A stretch of 64,000 nucleotides of DNA from Hyphomicrobium sp. MC1 (GTDB lineage Bacteria; Pseudomonadota; Alphaproteobacteria; Rhizobiales; Hyphomicrobiaceae). Every line of letters begins with the position of its first letter. The first letter of the stretch is position 1. The stretch lies in the NCBI RefSeq assembly GCF_000253295.1, contig NC_015717.1:2976001-3040000 (forward strand). The letters run 5' to 3'. This document shows, in pieces, positions 33,618 through 42,401 of this stretch. The position numbers and the translations under genes were made by a program. The notes beneath the pieces were generated by a model. That model had not been told where the DNA came from, searched no databases, and was given only the letters and a program-made list of their open reading frames with translations.

Positions 33618-34789
33618 CAGGCGGGCAACTCGGCAGGATAAGCTTCATTCGCTTGCGTTTCGTCCCGGCTTGGGATGCCAAGAAATTCGCCATACGCGCG
33701 TGCCATCGCCTGGGCGGAGAATTTAGCTATTGCGTCACGTCGTGCATGGACGGCTCGCGCCTGCGCGGCGAGCGGCGCAGCAAGGCAATTTTCTATGCCG
33801 TCTGCGAGCGCGTCTGGATTGCCGGCAGCAACAAGAAGGCCGTGACGGCCGCCATTGAGAACTTCACGGCAAGCGCCAACATCACTTGCGACAACGGGTA
33901 TGCCCGCAAGCATTGCTTCGACCAAAGCGATGCCAAGCCCTTCGTCGGGTGTTGTCGAGAAAATGAACAGATCGAGTCCAGAGAGGATTTCTGGAATGTC
34001 GTGACGCATGCCGATCAGTATCACGGTGTCGGATAGTCCTGATGACTCGATCAGGTTTTGGAGTGCCTGGCGCTGGCTTCCGTCGCCAACGATTTTGACG
34101 ACGAAATTTTTCCCGCGGTTACGCAAAATCCTGGCGGCACCAATAAGCGTGACATGGTCTTTATGTTTTTCCAGTCGCGCGATCATGCCCAAGACCCATG
34201 GTCTTGCGGAATATACCGACATCGCGGCGTTGGGCAGCGCGAAATCATTTCGAGAGACGCCGTTATAAATAACCGCCGTCTCCCGCGCGGAGAGGCCAAA
34301 GTGTTCGATCGCGCCCTGCTGAACGTAGCGGCTGCAGCAGATAAGCCGATTTGTGAACGGCCGACCGAGTTGAACCAGCATGCGAAACTTCGCGAAGCCT
34401 CGACCCGACGCGGTGTTCGGATAATTTCCGACGTGCGCGACGACACGACCAACGCCTCCAAGACGCGCGCCAATGGCCATAAACGCGTGCCAACCGAGCG
34501 GCATGGACAAAAACGCGTCGGCACGAAACCGCCGCGAAAGCTGAAAGAGTCTGAATACCAGCAGCGCGTATCTAGACCACCCTGCTTTTGCGATGTCGAG
34601 CATAATGCGCTCGATACCGAGAGCGTCAAATTCGGGCGCGAGGTCCGCAGGCTGCGCGTGAAGAATGACAACGATTGGCTTCACACCTTGCGCCAGCCAT
34701 TCGCGACATAGCACAAGCGCCATTCTCGGCGTTCCCTCTGCCGCTAATGACGAGAGGGCAATCAAGACCACTGGGCGTTTGGTTTTCAA
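33617..34789 (-). CDS. GT4 glycosyltransferase
   Basis: About 390 residues if translation begins at TTG 34789, which overlaps the TGA of the FkbM gene (TTGA); the frame is open to 34948 but that lies within the upstream gene. Domains: VVLIALSSLAAEGTPRMALVLC at the N-terminus; PWVLGMIARLEKHKDHVTLIGAARIL, VGDGSQRQALQNLIESSGL and TTPDEGLGIALVEAMLAGIPVVASDVGACREVL in the C-terminal GT4 half. It is similar to its downstream neighbour. The exact start is not certain, since no strong RBS is seen. Confidence 0.82.
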   Translation of the reverse strand: MKTKRPVVLIALSSLAAEGTPRMALVLCREWLAQGVKPIVVILHAQPADLAPEFDALGIERIMLDIAKAGWSRYALLVFRLFQLSRRFRADAFLSMPLGWHAFMAIGARLGGVGRVVAHVGNYPNTASGRGFAKFRMLVQLGRPFTNRLICCSRYVQQGAIEHFGLSARETAVIYNGVSRNDFALPNAAMSVYSARPWVLGMIARLEKHKDHVTLIGAARILRNRGKNFVVKIVGDGSQRQALQNLIESSGLSDTVILIGMRHDIPEILSGLDLFIFSTTPDEGLGIALVEAMLAGIPVVASDVGACREVLNGGRHGLLVAAGNPDALADGIENCLAAPLAAQARAVHARRDAIAKFSAQAMARAYGEFLGIPSRDETQANEAYPAELPA

Positions 34790-35661
34790 GCGGACTGAAG
34801 CGCCAAACGCGAAACCGGTTCGGACTTTCCGGCACGCATCCACTTGTCGATATCGCTGTAGCATCGGCGGATACCGCGATACCCCGCATCGGCCAGCGGT
34901 CCGAGAAAGTCGCGCGCGTTGCGATGGCGCGCGGCAAGCATCTGCCAATGTACTTCGAGTTGAAGTGCAGGCCGAATGCGCGTGATCAAATCAAGCGATG
35001 AACACAATATCTCATGCTCGAACGATTCGACGTCGATCTTCATGAGATCCGGTGTCCAATTCAGCTCGGCCAACGCGTCGCGCAACGTCATCACTGGAAC
35101 GTCGAAGTTCGGCGAGGAGCCGTGATCCCGATCATCGCCATTCTCGTAAACGCGATTGAATGATGGCATCGACATAACGCCGGAATGATCGGAGATCGCC
35201 GCCGCCTTGATGGTCCACTCGGTGTCTTCGGCCTTATTGAGAATGACGGCGCGCTCAAGCATCGAAAAGACGCGCGGGTCTGGCTCGATGGAGAGGATGT
35301 GAGACGGGGCCGGTGTCGAGCGTGCGAACAGCGCCGAGATAAATCCGGTCTGTGCGCCAATATCGATAAGCGAGCGCCGCCCCCGTGAGAGTTCGAGGAA
35401 GTCTGCGACTTCGTCGGTAGAGTCGTTGATCTCTACACCATGATATTGCCAGCAGCGATAAGCCGTGATCGTTTCCGGCGCAAAAACGTGGATGTCCTTC
35501 GTGACGTACAACGGCAATCCGGGTACGCCGTAGCGAACTCTCAGCGCTTCGCTTCGATCAACGCGCCAATAGCTCGGAATGCGCGTGACGAATCCCGCCG
35601 TCTGCCAAACCGGAAACGGCACCACAGCTCGCAGCGCGGACCGGATCGCCGATGCCCTCAT
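34786..35661 (-). CDS. FkbM-family methyltransferase
   Basis: 291 residues. The SAM-binding glycine-rich motif SLIDIGAQTGFISALFA (about residues 98-114) and the family signature MKIDVESFEHEIL near residue 210 are present. FkbM enzymes usually O-methylate sugars or polyketides, so this one probably methylates a sugar of the surface polymer, perhaps a terminal residue that stops chain growth. AAGGA lies eight bases before ATG 35661, and a 7-bp inverted repeat covers the RBS and start. It is the first gene after a 219-bp gap, so it may open its own transcription unit. Confidence 0.87.
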   Translation of the reverse strand: MRASAIRSALRAVVPFPVWQTAGFVTRIPSYWRVDRSEALRVRYGVPGLPLYVTKDIHVFAPETITAYRCWQYHGVEINDSTDEVADFLELSRGRRSLIDIGAQTGFISALFARSTPAPSHILSIEPDPRVFSMLERAVILNKAEDTEWTIKAAAISDHSGVMSMPSFNRVYENGDDRDHGSSPNFDVPVMTLRDALAELNWTPDLMKIDVESFEHEILCSSLDLITRIRPALQLEVHWQMLAARHRNARDFLGPLADAGYRGIRRCYSDIDKWMRAGKSEPVSRLALQSA

Positions 35662-35678
35662 TGAAGTTGTCCTTCAAT
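35660..35678 (-). promoter_or_regulatory. Hairpin covering the RBS and start of the FkbM gene
   Basis: On the minus strand ATTGAAG, GACAA, CTTCAAT forms a 7-bp perfect stem. The RBS AAGGA lies in its first arm and loop, and the second arm ends in the A and T of the ATG. In RNA this could hide the RBS and limit translation. Confidence 0.4.
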
Positions 35679-35880
35679 AACCATTTGTCCTCATGACTTT
35701 CGCTCGCGGAGAAACGACCACTGGACACGTTCCGATTGGCGCGTATCCATGGCGTCCGCACGCCGGGTGAAAACACCGACGGGAGAAGTGTTAGTTCTTT
35801 TTAACTATATTGCATGAGCCGAGAACTCAATGGTTTTGCGGTCACACGGCCAATTTTTATGTTCAAAGATTTTTTGCAGA

Positions 35881-37236
35881 CTAGTCTCGTTCTAGTTTGA
35901 TATCGGCAAACGCAGCTGAGCCCGACACAAGGGTTTCGGATGCAGAGCGAGCCGTAAGGATCAAGCTAAGCGTTTGCGCCTCACATCCCGGCGGAACATC
36001 AAACGGCGAAGATTGCTCGTGCCATTGTCGATTTGCGCCCAGCAGCATCGGCGTCTCGGCAATGATCTTCCACGCCGGGACAAGACAAGCGACCTGCCAT
36101 CTCAAGCCTCGAGGGCCATCGATGCTGCCTTTCGCACGTACGCTAAAGCGATAACGCCCTGGCTGAAGAAACAGCGTCTGTGCGATTGGATGAAAATTTA
36201 CACGTCCACCACTAAGGCCGATCGACAGGACGTTTCTCCCGCGCTGATCGTTGTCGCTTGCGATTTCGGCAATGACGCCGCTGCCTCCTTGAATCGACCA
36301 ATCGAACGGGACAGGGGTCAGCTCGAAACGAAAGTCGCCGTTAAAGAGCAATTTCACATCTTTTGTTTTATCCGGTGGCAGAAACTGTAGCCACGTATAG
36401 TACGCCAACTCGAACTTCCTGTTCTTGACTAATGACGATATGCAGCCATCGACTTCGCGATCTGTTGGCGGATGCGGCGTGCCTTGCAATGCAAGCAGCA
36501 AATGCGCTGAGACGTCCGCGGCCTTTGCGTGGCTGTTGAGAAGGTGAAAGAACGCCTGCCGCCATGGTGGTGCCGCGGCGAGTACGCCGATAACCTGGTC
36601 CTCTCCCTCTGGCATCGCTGCGATTTTTGCCACGATAGGAGCAACGATCGACATCGCCGCTGGACGGATGCGGAGCATCGTATCGGCGAGCGCCATAGCG
36701 CTGTGTGTATCGCCCTGCGCTAATTTGCGTCGCGCCAGCCAATAGAGCGCTGCAGGCGTCCGACGCGAGCGATTGACTGCGGCCTGCATAAACCTGTCTG
36801 CCGCTGGCGCGCTGCGAGACGCTTCGAGGGCCCCAAGAAGCTCGAAGGCGCGGGCGTTGAGCGGGTCTTGATAGAGCGCGCGTGTTATACGATCGCGGAT
36901 GGCAGCAGTGTTTGCACCCGACGGTGGGTTATCGGCACTTCCCTTCGGCCCCCCCGACGCGCCGTCCGTCACTACAAAGTCGTTCGCGATCTGCAGCTCG
37001 GCAGCGGGGTACGAGCCCAGGGCGAGCGCCCATTGCGGATGTACGGCAGCAAGATAGCCAACAAAGCTATGTGTGACGACCAATGTAACGAGCACACTGG
37101 CCATCAACAGCGAAAAGAGGTTTACCAGCCGGCGCTGCGAGGTGGTCCCTCCTTCCTGTGCCGCAAGCGATGCGGTGATGGCGCGCACGTCACGGCGGCG
37201 GTTGCGTGGTGCGTTTTGCGCGCCGGCTCCCGTCAT
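35881..37236 (-). CDS. Membrane-anchored TPR-like protein with C-terminal jelly-roll domain
   Basis: 451 residues. A cytoplasmic N-terminus of about 36 residues precedes one membrane helix (about 37-60). A helical TPR-like region (about 110-260) follows, with repeats such as ALYQDPLNARAFELLGALEAS and LYWLARRKLAQGDTHSAMALADTML. The C-terminal 150 residues form a predicted beta-sandwich (LLFNGDFRFELTPVPFDW, FLQPGRYRFSVRAKG, GLRWQVACL), like carbohydrate-binding jelly-roll domains. The ATG at 37236 overlaps the stop of the J-domain gene (ATGA), so translation is coupled. A periplasmic assembly or polymer-binding role is inferred from context. Confidence 0.75.
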   Translation of the reverse strand: MTGAGAQNAPRNRRRDVRAITASLAAQEGGTTSQRRLVNLFSLLMASVLVTLVVTHSFVGYLAAVHPQWALALGSYPAAELQIANDFVVTDGASGGPKGSADNPPSGANTAAIRDRITRALYQDPLNARAFELLGALEASRSAPAADRFMQAAVNRSRRTPAALYWLARRKLAQGDTHSAMALADTMLRIRPAAMSIVAPIVAKIAAMPEGEDQVIGVLAAAPPWRQAFFHLLNSHAKAADVSAHLLLALQGTPHPPTDREVDGCISSLVKNRKFELAYYTWLQFLPPDKTKDVKLLFNGDFRFELTPVPFDWSIQGGSGVIAEIASDNDQRGRNVLSIGLSGGRVNFHPIAQTLFLQPGRYRFSVRAKGSIDGPRGLRWQVACLVPAWKIIAETPMLLGANRQWHEQSSPFDVPPGCEAQTLSLILTARSASETLVSGSAAFADIKLERD

Positions 37237-37772
37237 TGTTTTGCAGTTTGCGGCGCGCGAGATGTCATCTCTTCCTGCGAATACATCGGCCGCCTGCGTG
37301 CCGGCGACCGGGCGCGCGTCTCGGGCTTCGATTGGCCGGCAGCGAGCTTATCTTCCATAGCTCGTCTAGCGGCACTCAGCTCGTTCCAGGCGTGCAGAAC
37401 GCGACGGGCCAAGCGGCCTTTGTGCGGGTCGGTGTTACGATCAGGATGCAGCCATTTCAGCAAATATGCCATATGCCGCCGCATCTCGGCGGTTGTAGCG
37501 GTCTTGTCGAGGCCGAGCATGCGATAGGCATCCGAATTCGATGCCAGGAGAATCTGCTCGATAAAAAAAATTGCGGCGTCGCGATGGTATTCGCGCGCCC
37601 GCTTGGTAATATTTTCCGCGTCCAAGAGTGCCTCACCATCTTCGGCCGCAAGACGAAGAAGCAGTAAAATTCCGGGCGGGAGCGGAGCGGACCGCATCAT
37701 GCGCGCCTGCGATGGAATTCGCAGCAAATCGACAGCTGCACTCAACGCCTGAGCCTGACGTCGACGTCTCAT
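37233..37772 (-). CDS. J-domain (DnaJ-like) protein coupled to the Wzc-type kinase
   Basis: 179 residues. A J domain lies at about residues 82-140: YRMLGLDKTATTAEMRRHM, then LLKWLHPDRN with the essential HPD at 109-111, then HAWNELSAARRAMED. The N-terminal 80 residues are helical and Leu/Ala-rich; the C-terminal 35 are basic and disordered. There is no Gly/Phe or zinc region, so this is a class III J-protein that would recruit DnaK to one client. Both ends overlap the neighbouring genes by ATGA, next to the autokinase upstream and the TPR protein downstream. The client is probably a component of the export machinery. Confidence 0.8.
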   Translation of the reverse strand: MRRRRQAQALSAAVDLLRIPSQARMMRSAPLPPGILLLLRLAAEDGEALLDAENITKRAREYHRDAAIFFIEQILLASNSDAYRMLGLDKTATTAEMRRHMAYLLKWLHPDRNTDPHKGRLARRVLHAWNELSAARRAMEDKLAAGQSKPETRARSPARRRPMYSQEEMTSRAPQTAKQ

Positions 37773-40057
37773 GCCGGCCCCGGCAAGGTTGGCGACGCCT
37801 GATCTCTACTCGATGCCGACGCGCCATAGGACAAGGCACCGGCGCCGTAGCCATACCCGTAGCTATAGCCATAACCATAGCCCGCTGTGTTTGCGTCGAA
37901 CTTTGTGACAACGACGCCGAGCACGGGGCATTTCGAAAGCTCCAAGCGCCTCAAAGCGCTTCGCACGGCGCCGCCTCGCGCCACACCGCTGCCTATGGCG
38001 AAGACCGTTCCTTCGGCCGCATTGGAAAGCAGAAGTGCGTCTGCGATGCCGAGCACCGGAGGGCCGTCGATGATCACAAGATCGAATACCTCCTGGCTAC
38101 CGGATAATAATGAGAGGAGATGCGGGCTGCCGAGAAGGTCTGCCGCGTTCGGCGGAAGATGACCGGACGGCATGAAGGCCAGCCCAGCCGTATCCGTTTG
38201 CTGGATGACGGCCGCCAATTCGCTGGCTCCGGACAGATACGAACTCAAGCCGATTGAACTGTCGGCCGCGATGTATTTGTGCAGCGATGGGTTGCGCATG
38301 TCCGCGTCGACCAGCAGAACTTTGAGCCCGAGCCTGACAAAATGCTGAGCAATTGCAATCGAGCTTACAGACTTGCCCTCTTGGGCGCCGGCACTCGTCA
38401 CGAACAGCGATCTCGGCATTCCGCGCGGCGTTGAAAATTGTAGCGATGTACAAAGCGACCGGTAGGCCTCCGATAGCGGCGAGCGTGCGTCCTGGAGCGA
38501 AGCCAGCACACCGATCTCTGCGCTGACGAGAGGGATGACGCCGAGCGTAGCCAGCCCCGTGACGTCTTCGGCCTCATCGACGGAATCGATGACGTCGTCA
38601 AAATTCTCGAGAAGGTAGGCGAGCCCAATGCTGGCGCCAAAACCGATGAAGAGCGACAACAGCATCGACTTTAATAGCCTTGGAGACGACGGCACGCCCG
38701 GAAGGTTCGCGCTGTCGACGACGAAGACGTTATTGCTTCCCGCGCCACCGGCAACATCAACTTCTTTATACCGTTGCAGAAGGCCGTTGTAGAGCTGGCG
38801 GTTGGTGTCGACTTCCCGTTTAAGGATATTGTACTCGATTGAGCGCTTCTGAAAATCTAGAACATCACCGCGCAATTTTACGACGCGAGCGGTCATTTCA
38901 TGCTCCTGACTAAGCGATGATTCATAGGCGCTCCTGAGGGACGCCCGGATGGATTTGGCTTCTGCCGAAAGCTGACGATCGACTTCGGCAATCTGATTCT
39001 TGATTTGCAGCATCAAAGGATAGCTCGGCTTGAAGGTCTGGAGCTTCTGCTGATACGTACTTACGAGATCGTTGCGCTTGGCCCGCAGCGTGTCGATGGC
39101 GTTGCTGCTTAGAAATTGCGGGAAGTCGATGGCGCTGGAATTTGCGACCTGCTTCCAAAGTTGTTCATTCTTGATCCGCTCCGACGTGATGTTTCCGAGC
39201 GCGGCACTTGAGTTGGCGAGATCTGCTTCGGCGATCGATGAGGATTCGCCGATGGATACGATCTGTTCTTTTTCGGCAAAAGCCAGCATTGTTTTTTCGG
39301 ATTGCTCAAGGCGGAGTTTGAGTTGCTTGATCTGATCCTCGAGAAATTTCTTGGCGTAGGCATTCGCCTCGAACCGCTTATCCAAATTCGACGCGATGAA
39401 GGCGTCGGCGTAGGCTGCGGCAATCTTCTGGCTGCGAGCTGCGCTGGCGTCGGAATAAGAAATGTCTACGAGGCGCGAGCCTGGAATCGGCTTTACGGAA
39501 ACGTTCTCCTGCACGATGGCGGCAGCCGTCGCCATCAACTCACGCTTGCTTGGCGGGGTTGATGCCTCACCTGACCGAAATAGCTTTTTGATCACAGCTA
39601 TTACGGAGAACGACTGCGGACGGAAAAAATCAGGATCGTCAACCAGACCCGCCAAAGCCGCGACACGCTCCGCCAAGCTTCGACTGAGGAGCAGCTCGTA
39701 CTGCGTTCGTAGAAACTCGGTATCGGTACCTTCGACGGGCGTGAGGTTTCCACCTTCTACGATCTTCGCAACATTGCGATCTATTTGCAGCCGCAGCGTT
39801 GATGTGAACTGCGGCGTCGTCATCAACGTGCGCAGCGTACCAAGCGCAAACACCGCAATCGTCACGGCGATGATCAAGACTTTCCGCTTATTCAAAAGGC
39901 GCAAGATCGCCATGACTTTGACGGCAAAGTCAGGACCATCGGCGGTATGAGGGTCGAGATGGCGGCCGCCGTACAGCTTATAGGGATCGGCAACTTCAAG
40001 TGCTTGAGCGCCAGCGTACGGCAAAGGCGCGGCACCGGCGTCGCTGGGAAGAGTCAT
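37769..40057 (-). CDS. Wzc/ExoP-type polysaccharide co-polymerase and tyrosine autokinase
   Basis: 762 residues. Two membrane helices (about 59-78 and 475-495) frame a periplasmic Wzz-type coiled-coil domain with the proline-rich LPGVPSSPRLLK before the second helix. The cytosolic BY-kinase domain has Walker A (SAGAQEGKSVSS, near residue 555), Walker A' (VLLVDADMRNPSLH) and Walker B (LVIIDGPPVLG). The C-terminus is tyrosine-rich (GYGYGYSYGYGYGAG), the site of autophosphorylation in the family. It controls chain length and pairs with the Wza-type protein to export the polymer; the CpsB-type phosphatase upstream should reverse its phosphorylation. The RBS is AAGG, seven bases before ATG 40057. 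Confidence 0.93.
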   Translation of the reverse strand: MTLPSDAGAAPLPYAGAQALEVADPYKLYGGRHLDPHTADGPDFAVKVMAILRLLNKRKVLIIAVTIAVFALGTLRTLMTTPQFTSTLRLQIDRNVAKIVEGGNLTPVEGTDTEFLRTQYELLLSRSLAERVAALAGLVDDPDFFRPQSFSVIAVIKKLFRSGEASTPPSKRELMATAAAIVQENVSVKPIPGSRLVDISYSDASAARSQKIAAAYADAFIASNLDKRFEANAYAKKFLEDQIKQLKLRLEQSEKTMLAFAEKEQIVSIGESSSIAEADLANSSAALGNITSERIKNEQLWKQVANSSAIDFPQFLSSNAIDTLRAKRNDLVSTYQQKLQTFKPSYPLMLQIKNQIAEVDRQLSAEAKSIRASLRSAYESSLSQEHEMTARVVKLRGDVLDFQKRSIEYNILKREVDTNRQLYNGLLQRYKEVDVAGGAGSNNVFVVDSANLPGVPSSPRLLKSMLLSLFIGFGASIGLAYLLENFDDVIDSVDEAEDVTGLATLGVIPLVSAEIGVLASLQDARSPLSEAYRSLCTSLQFSTPRGMPRSLFVTSAGAQEGKSVSSIAIAQHFVRLGLKVLLVDADMRNPSLHKYIAADSSIGLSSYLSGASELAAVIQQTDTAGLAFMPSGHLPPNAADLLGSPHLLSLLSGSQEVFDLVIIDGPPVLGIADALLLSNAAEGTVFAIGSGVARGGAVRSALRRLELSKCPVLGVVVTKFDANTAGYGYGYSYGYGYGAGALSYGASASSRDQASPTLPGPA

Positions 40058-40090
40058 TCCGTCGCCTTCCAGTAAATGATGTCAACGCAG

Positions 40091-40891
40091 CTAAAGGACC
40101 GAAACGAACAGACTCGAGACAGGAAGGACTTTCAGGAGTGCCTGATAGCCCTCTTTCATCGTCGAATTACTCACCACGACGACGTCACCCTTGTGGATCT
40201 CCGGATCTTTCGCGTTTCCCGACCGGATGTCGCCAACATTGAACTTGGCCGCCGTGCGCTCGCCGTGCTCCATGCGGAATATCGCGACCGTCGAGTCGGC
40301 TGTATCGGTGAACCCCTCGGCGGTCGCAATGACTTGGAGAAGCGTTGCTGGGCCATGCAGCGGGTAGACGCCAGGCCGCTTTACCGCCCCATCAACGGTG
40401 ACGCGCTGGCTATTGTATTCCTTGATATAGACATTCACCTGCGGCGACTGCAGATACTTTTTTCCGAGCTGGTGCGTGAGATCATTCTCGACCTCGCCCG
40501 GCGTTAGACCTGCTGCGCGAACCTTGCCGACAAGCGGAAGATTGATTGTTCCGTCGGCATCGACCTGAACCGTCTTGGAGAGTTCCGGAACCTGGAACAC
40601 CGAAATATCGACGACGTCCATCGGACCGATTTTATAGGCGCTGCTGCTTGGATTGGAGACCGACGCCAATTCCGCGGCAACATGGGCTTCCTGTCCGCCG
40701 AGCGCCGCCGGTTTAAGCTGCTCGGGACCGAGGCGATCCTGAGAACTGTGCGTCGAAGATGCGGTCGCAAAGTGCGGACTCTGCTGTAGGCTGGCACCGC
40801 AGCCAGCAACGGTGACGCTCACTATCAGAGCCGAAACCAAGCTCAGAATGCGTATTTTCGCGCATGCCACAACGTTTCCCATATCAAGCAT
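40091..40891 (-). CDS. Wza-type polysaccharide export lipoprotein
   Basis: 266 residues from ATG 40891 (or 263 from ATG 40882); both starts lie at the end of the cpsB-type gene. The signal peptide ends in a lipobox VAGC. The poly-export domain YKIGPMDVVDISVFQVPELSKTVQVDADGTINLPLVGKV is followed by SLBB-like repeats (VTVDGAVKRPGVYPLHGPATLLQVI). The protein is shorter than E. coli Wza (about 380) and resembles the shorter OPX proteins of rhizobia, which may lack the outer-membrane helix. It forms the periplasmic/outer-membrane exit for the polymer, together with the Wzc-type kinase 33 bp downstream. Confidence 0.92.
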   Translation of the reverse strand: MLDMGNVVACAKIRILSLVSALIVSVTVAGCGASLQQSPHFATASSTHSSQDRLGPEQLKPAALGGQEAHVAAELASVSNPSSSAYKIGPMDVVDISVFQVPELSKTVQVDADGTINLPLVGKVRAAGLTPGEVENDLTHQLGKKYLQSPQVNVYIKEYNSQRVTVDGAVKRPGVYPLHGPATLLQVIATAEGFTDTADSTVAIFRMEHGERTAAKFNVGDIRSGNAKDPEIHKGDVVVVSNSTMKEGYQALLKVLPVSSLFVSVL

Positions 40892-41654
40892 TTCTGTAGC
40901 CGACTGTTGTCGTGCGGCATGAAGGCAATGGCCAGGAAGCCGGCGCTTCGTTGCAAAGAATGGCGTCCGGGCGGCTCTTGACGAGCTTTTCAGCCTCGGC
41001 ATCGCCAATGCGTTTCGCAGCCGCATCGTACCCCATCCTCAGATTCGGCGAGCGTCTGCCGTCATTGTGTGCGTCGGTCGCAATGACGTGAGCAATGCCA
41101 TCATCCAGAATGCGCTCAGCCCAATACTTTGCATCGCGACCAAAATCGCCGAGTAGCGAACCGGCTGTAAGTTGAAGCCACACGCCGGACGCCACCAGCT
41201 TTTCGATCGTACGATACTGGCTTGCGATCCACGGCATACGTTCCGGATGCGAAAGGATGGGAATGTAGCCGGCGGTACGAAGCTGAAAGAAAAATTGCTT
41301 GATGATCCTCGGCTCGACATGCTGCGGCAGCTCAATCAAAACGTATCGGCTGTCGGCAAGTGTCGTGATTTCCTTGCTCGCCAGCTTCGCCACGAAGTCG
41401 ACCGTGATGTGCGCGTCAGCGCCGCTGTAAAGCTCAAGACGCAGTCCATGATCGGCGAGGCGCGAGCGTAGTCGCGCGACAGCTCCCTCAATCTGCGCTC
41501 CCCTGTTATGATAGAGACCGGGCAGAATGTGCGGCGTGCAGACAACGGCCTCGACGCCGTCATCGATGAGCGCGCGGGCCATTCGCAGCGACATCGCGAG
41601 GTCCACGGCACCATCATCGAGACCCGGCAGAAGATGGCAATGGATGTCGATCAT
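40884..41654 (-). CDS. CpsB/YwqE-type PHP-fold tyrosine phosphatase
   Basis: 256 residues from ATG 41654, which places the family start MIDIHCHLLPGLDDG at the N-terminus. Metal-binding His and Asp residues of the PHP fold are seen in HCHLLPGLDDGA, TPHILPG, LSHPERM and ATDAHNDG. The enzyme is a manganese-dependent phosphotyrosine phosphatase that would dephosphorylate the Wzc-type autokinase. It is the first gene of the export operon; the next gene starts within its last codons. A 16-bp palindrome lies 30 bp upstream. Confidence 0.9.
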   Translation of the reverse strand: MIDIHCHLLPGLDDGAVDLAMSLRMARALIDDGVEAVVCTPHILPGLYHNRGAQIEGAVARLRSRLADHGLRLELYSGADAHITVDFVAKLASKEITTLADSRYVLIELPQHVEPRIIKQFFFQLRTAGYIPILSHPERMPWIASQYRTIEKLVASGVWLQLTAGSLLGDFGRDAKYWAERILDDGIAHVIATDAHNDGRRSPNLRMGYDAAAKRIGDAEAEKLVKSRPDAILCNEAPASWPLPSCRTTTVGYRNA

Positions 41655-41683
41655 CCGCGACAAGCGCCCCATATAATTATTAT

Positions 41684-41699
41684 GGACTATATATAGTCC
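41684..41699. promoter_or_regulatory. 16-bp perfect palindrome in the divergent promoter
   Basis: GGACTATATATAGTCC is a perfect inverted repeat between the divergent cpsB-type and FecR-like genes. A half-site GGACTA recurs at 41850, and similar TAGTCC boxes appear near other genes of the region. It may be an operator for a dimeric regulator acting in both directions. Confidence 0.5.
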
Positions 41700-41868
41700 T
41701 ATCCCTCCGATCGATCCACGCTGTCAAGGCTTCACCCGACACGCTCGGCTCTGTGTGGCTCACAAACAACGATAAAATGGGGAGAACGAGAATTTTCTGC
41801 GGCTCCCGCTTCCGGATTTCTTGAGGATGAGATATGATCCAAATGGACTATTTAACGGGGAGCCTCAG

Positions 41869-42360
41869 ATGGTGCGCACACTCCTGCCGCTTGTCGCCGC
41901 TTTGTCGTCCGCGACGTCGCTCCACGCCGCGCGCCTGACGGTGATGAAGGGTGACGCGCTCGTCAGCCATGGAGACGGATATGAAAGCGTGCGCGATGCA
42001 GCTGATCTTTTTCCCGGAGATACCGTCGTCACAAGGGCCGGTAGCTCAGCGAAAGTGACGTTCAAAAATGGTTGCACCATTCGTTTGGGAATCGGCATCG
42101 TATTTAGCGTTCCAGCAGAAGCGCCATGCGGCGATGCCAGCGCCGCTTCCACAGCGTCTCCAACTGCAAGTGGGGGCTTTTCTGAAACGTCGGCGTTGGC
42201 GACACAAGACTGGTCTGCCGTGACGCAGACGACAGTTGCGCCAGAGGCCTCGCAGTTCGACGCCCTGCCCTATCTTTTGGGAGCTACAGCGATCGGCGGA
42301 ATCTCGGCCGCGGCATTCGCCCTTAGCGGCGGCGGAGGCAGCCCACCGGCAAGTCCCTGA
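41869..42360 (+). CDS. Small secreted FecR-like protein
   Basis: 163 residues from ATG 41869, with GGGGAG six bases upstream. A signal peptide ends near LHAAR. The mature part matches a FecR-like beta fold: VMKGDALVSHGDGY, then LFPGDTVVTRAGSSAKVTFKNGC. Two Cys could form a disulfide. A Ser/Thr/Ala-rich linker leads to a C-terminal hydrophobic segment (LPYLLGATAIGGISAAAFALSGGGG), perhaps a membrane or surface anchor. It heads the plus-strand unit that continues with the O-antigen ligase-like gene 41 bp downstream. A role at the cell surface in polymer attachment is inferred. Confidence 0.75.
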   Translation: MVRTLLPLVAALSSATSLHAARLTVMKGDALVSHGDGYESVRDAADLFPGDTVVTRAGSSAKVTFKNGCTIRLGIGIVFSVPAEAPCGDASAASTASPTASGGFSETSALATQDWSAVTQTTVAPEASQFDALPYLLGATAIGGISAAAFALSGGGGSPPASP

Positions 42361-42401
42361 GCGTACCAGACGTAGCAGTCGCAGAAAGTCCGCCGCAAAC
42401 G

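Noticed and set aside
32472..34789. Recent duplication of two adjacent glycosyltransferase genes
   Set aside because: The proteins share GT4 motifs, but the DNA is not closely similar, so this is an old paralogy and not a recent duplication event.
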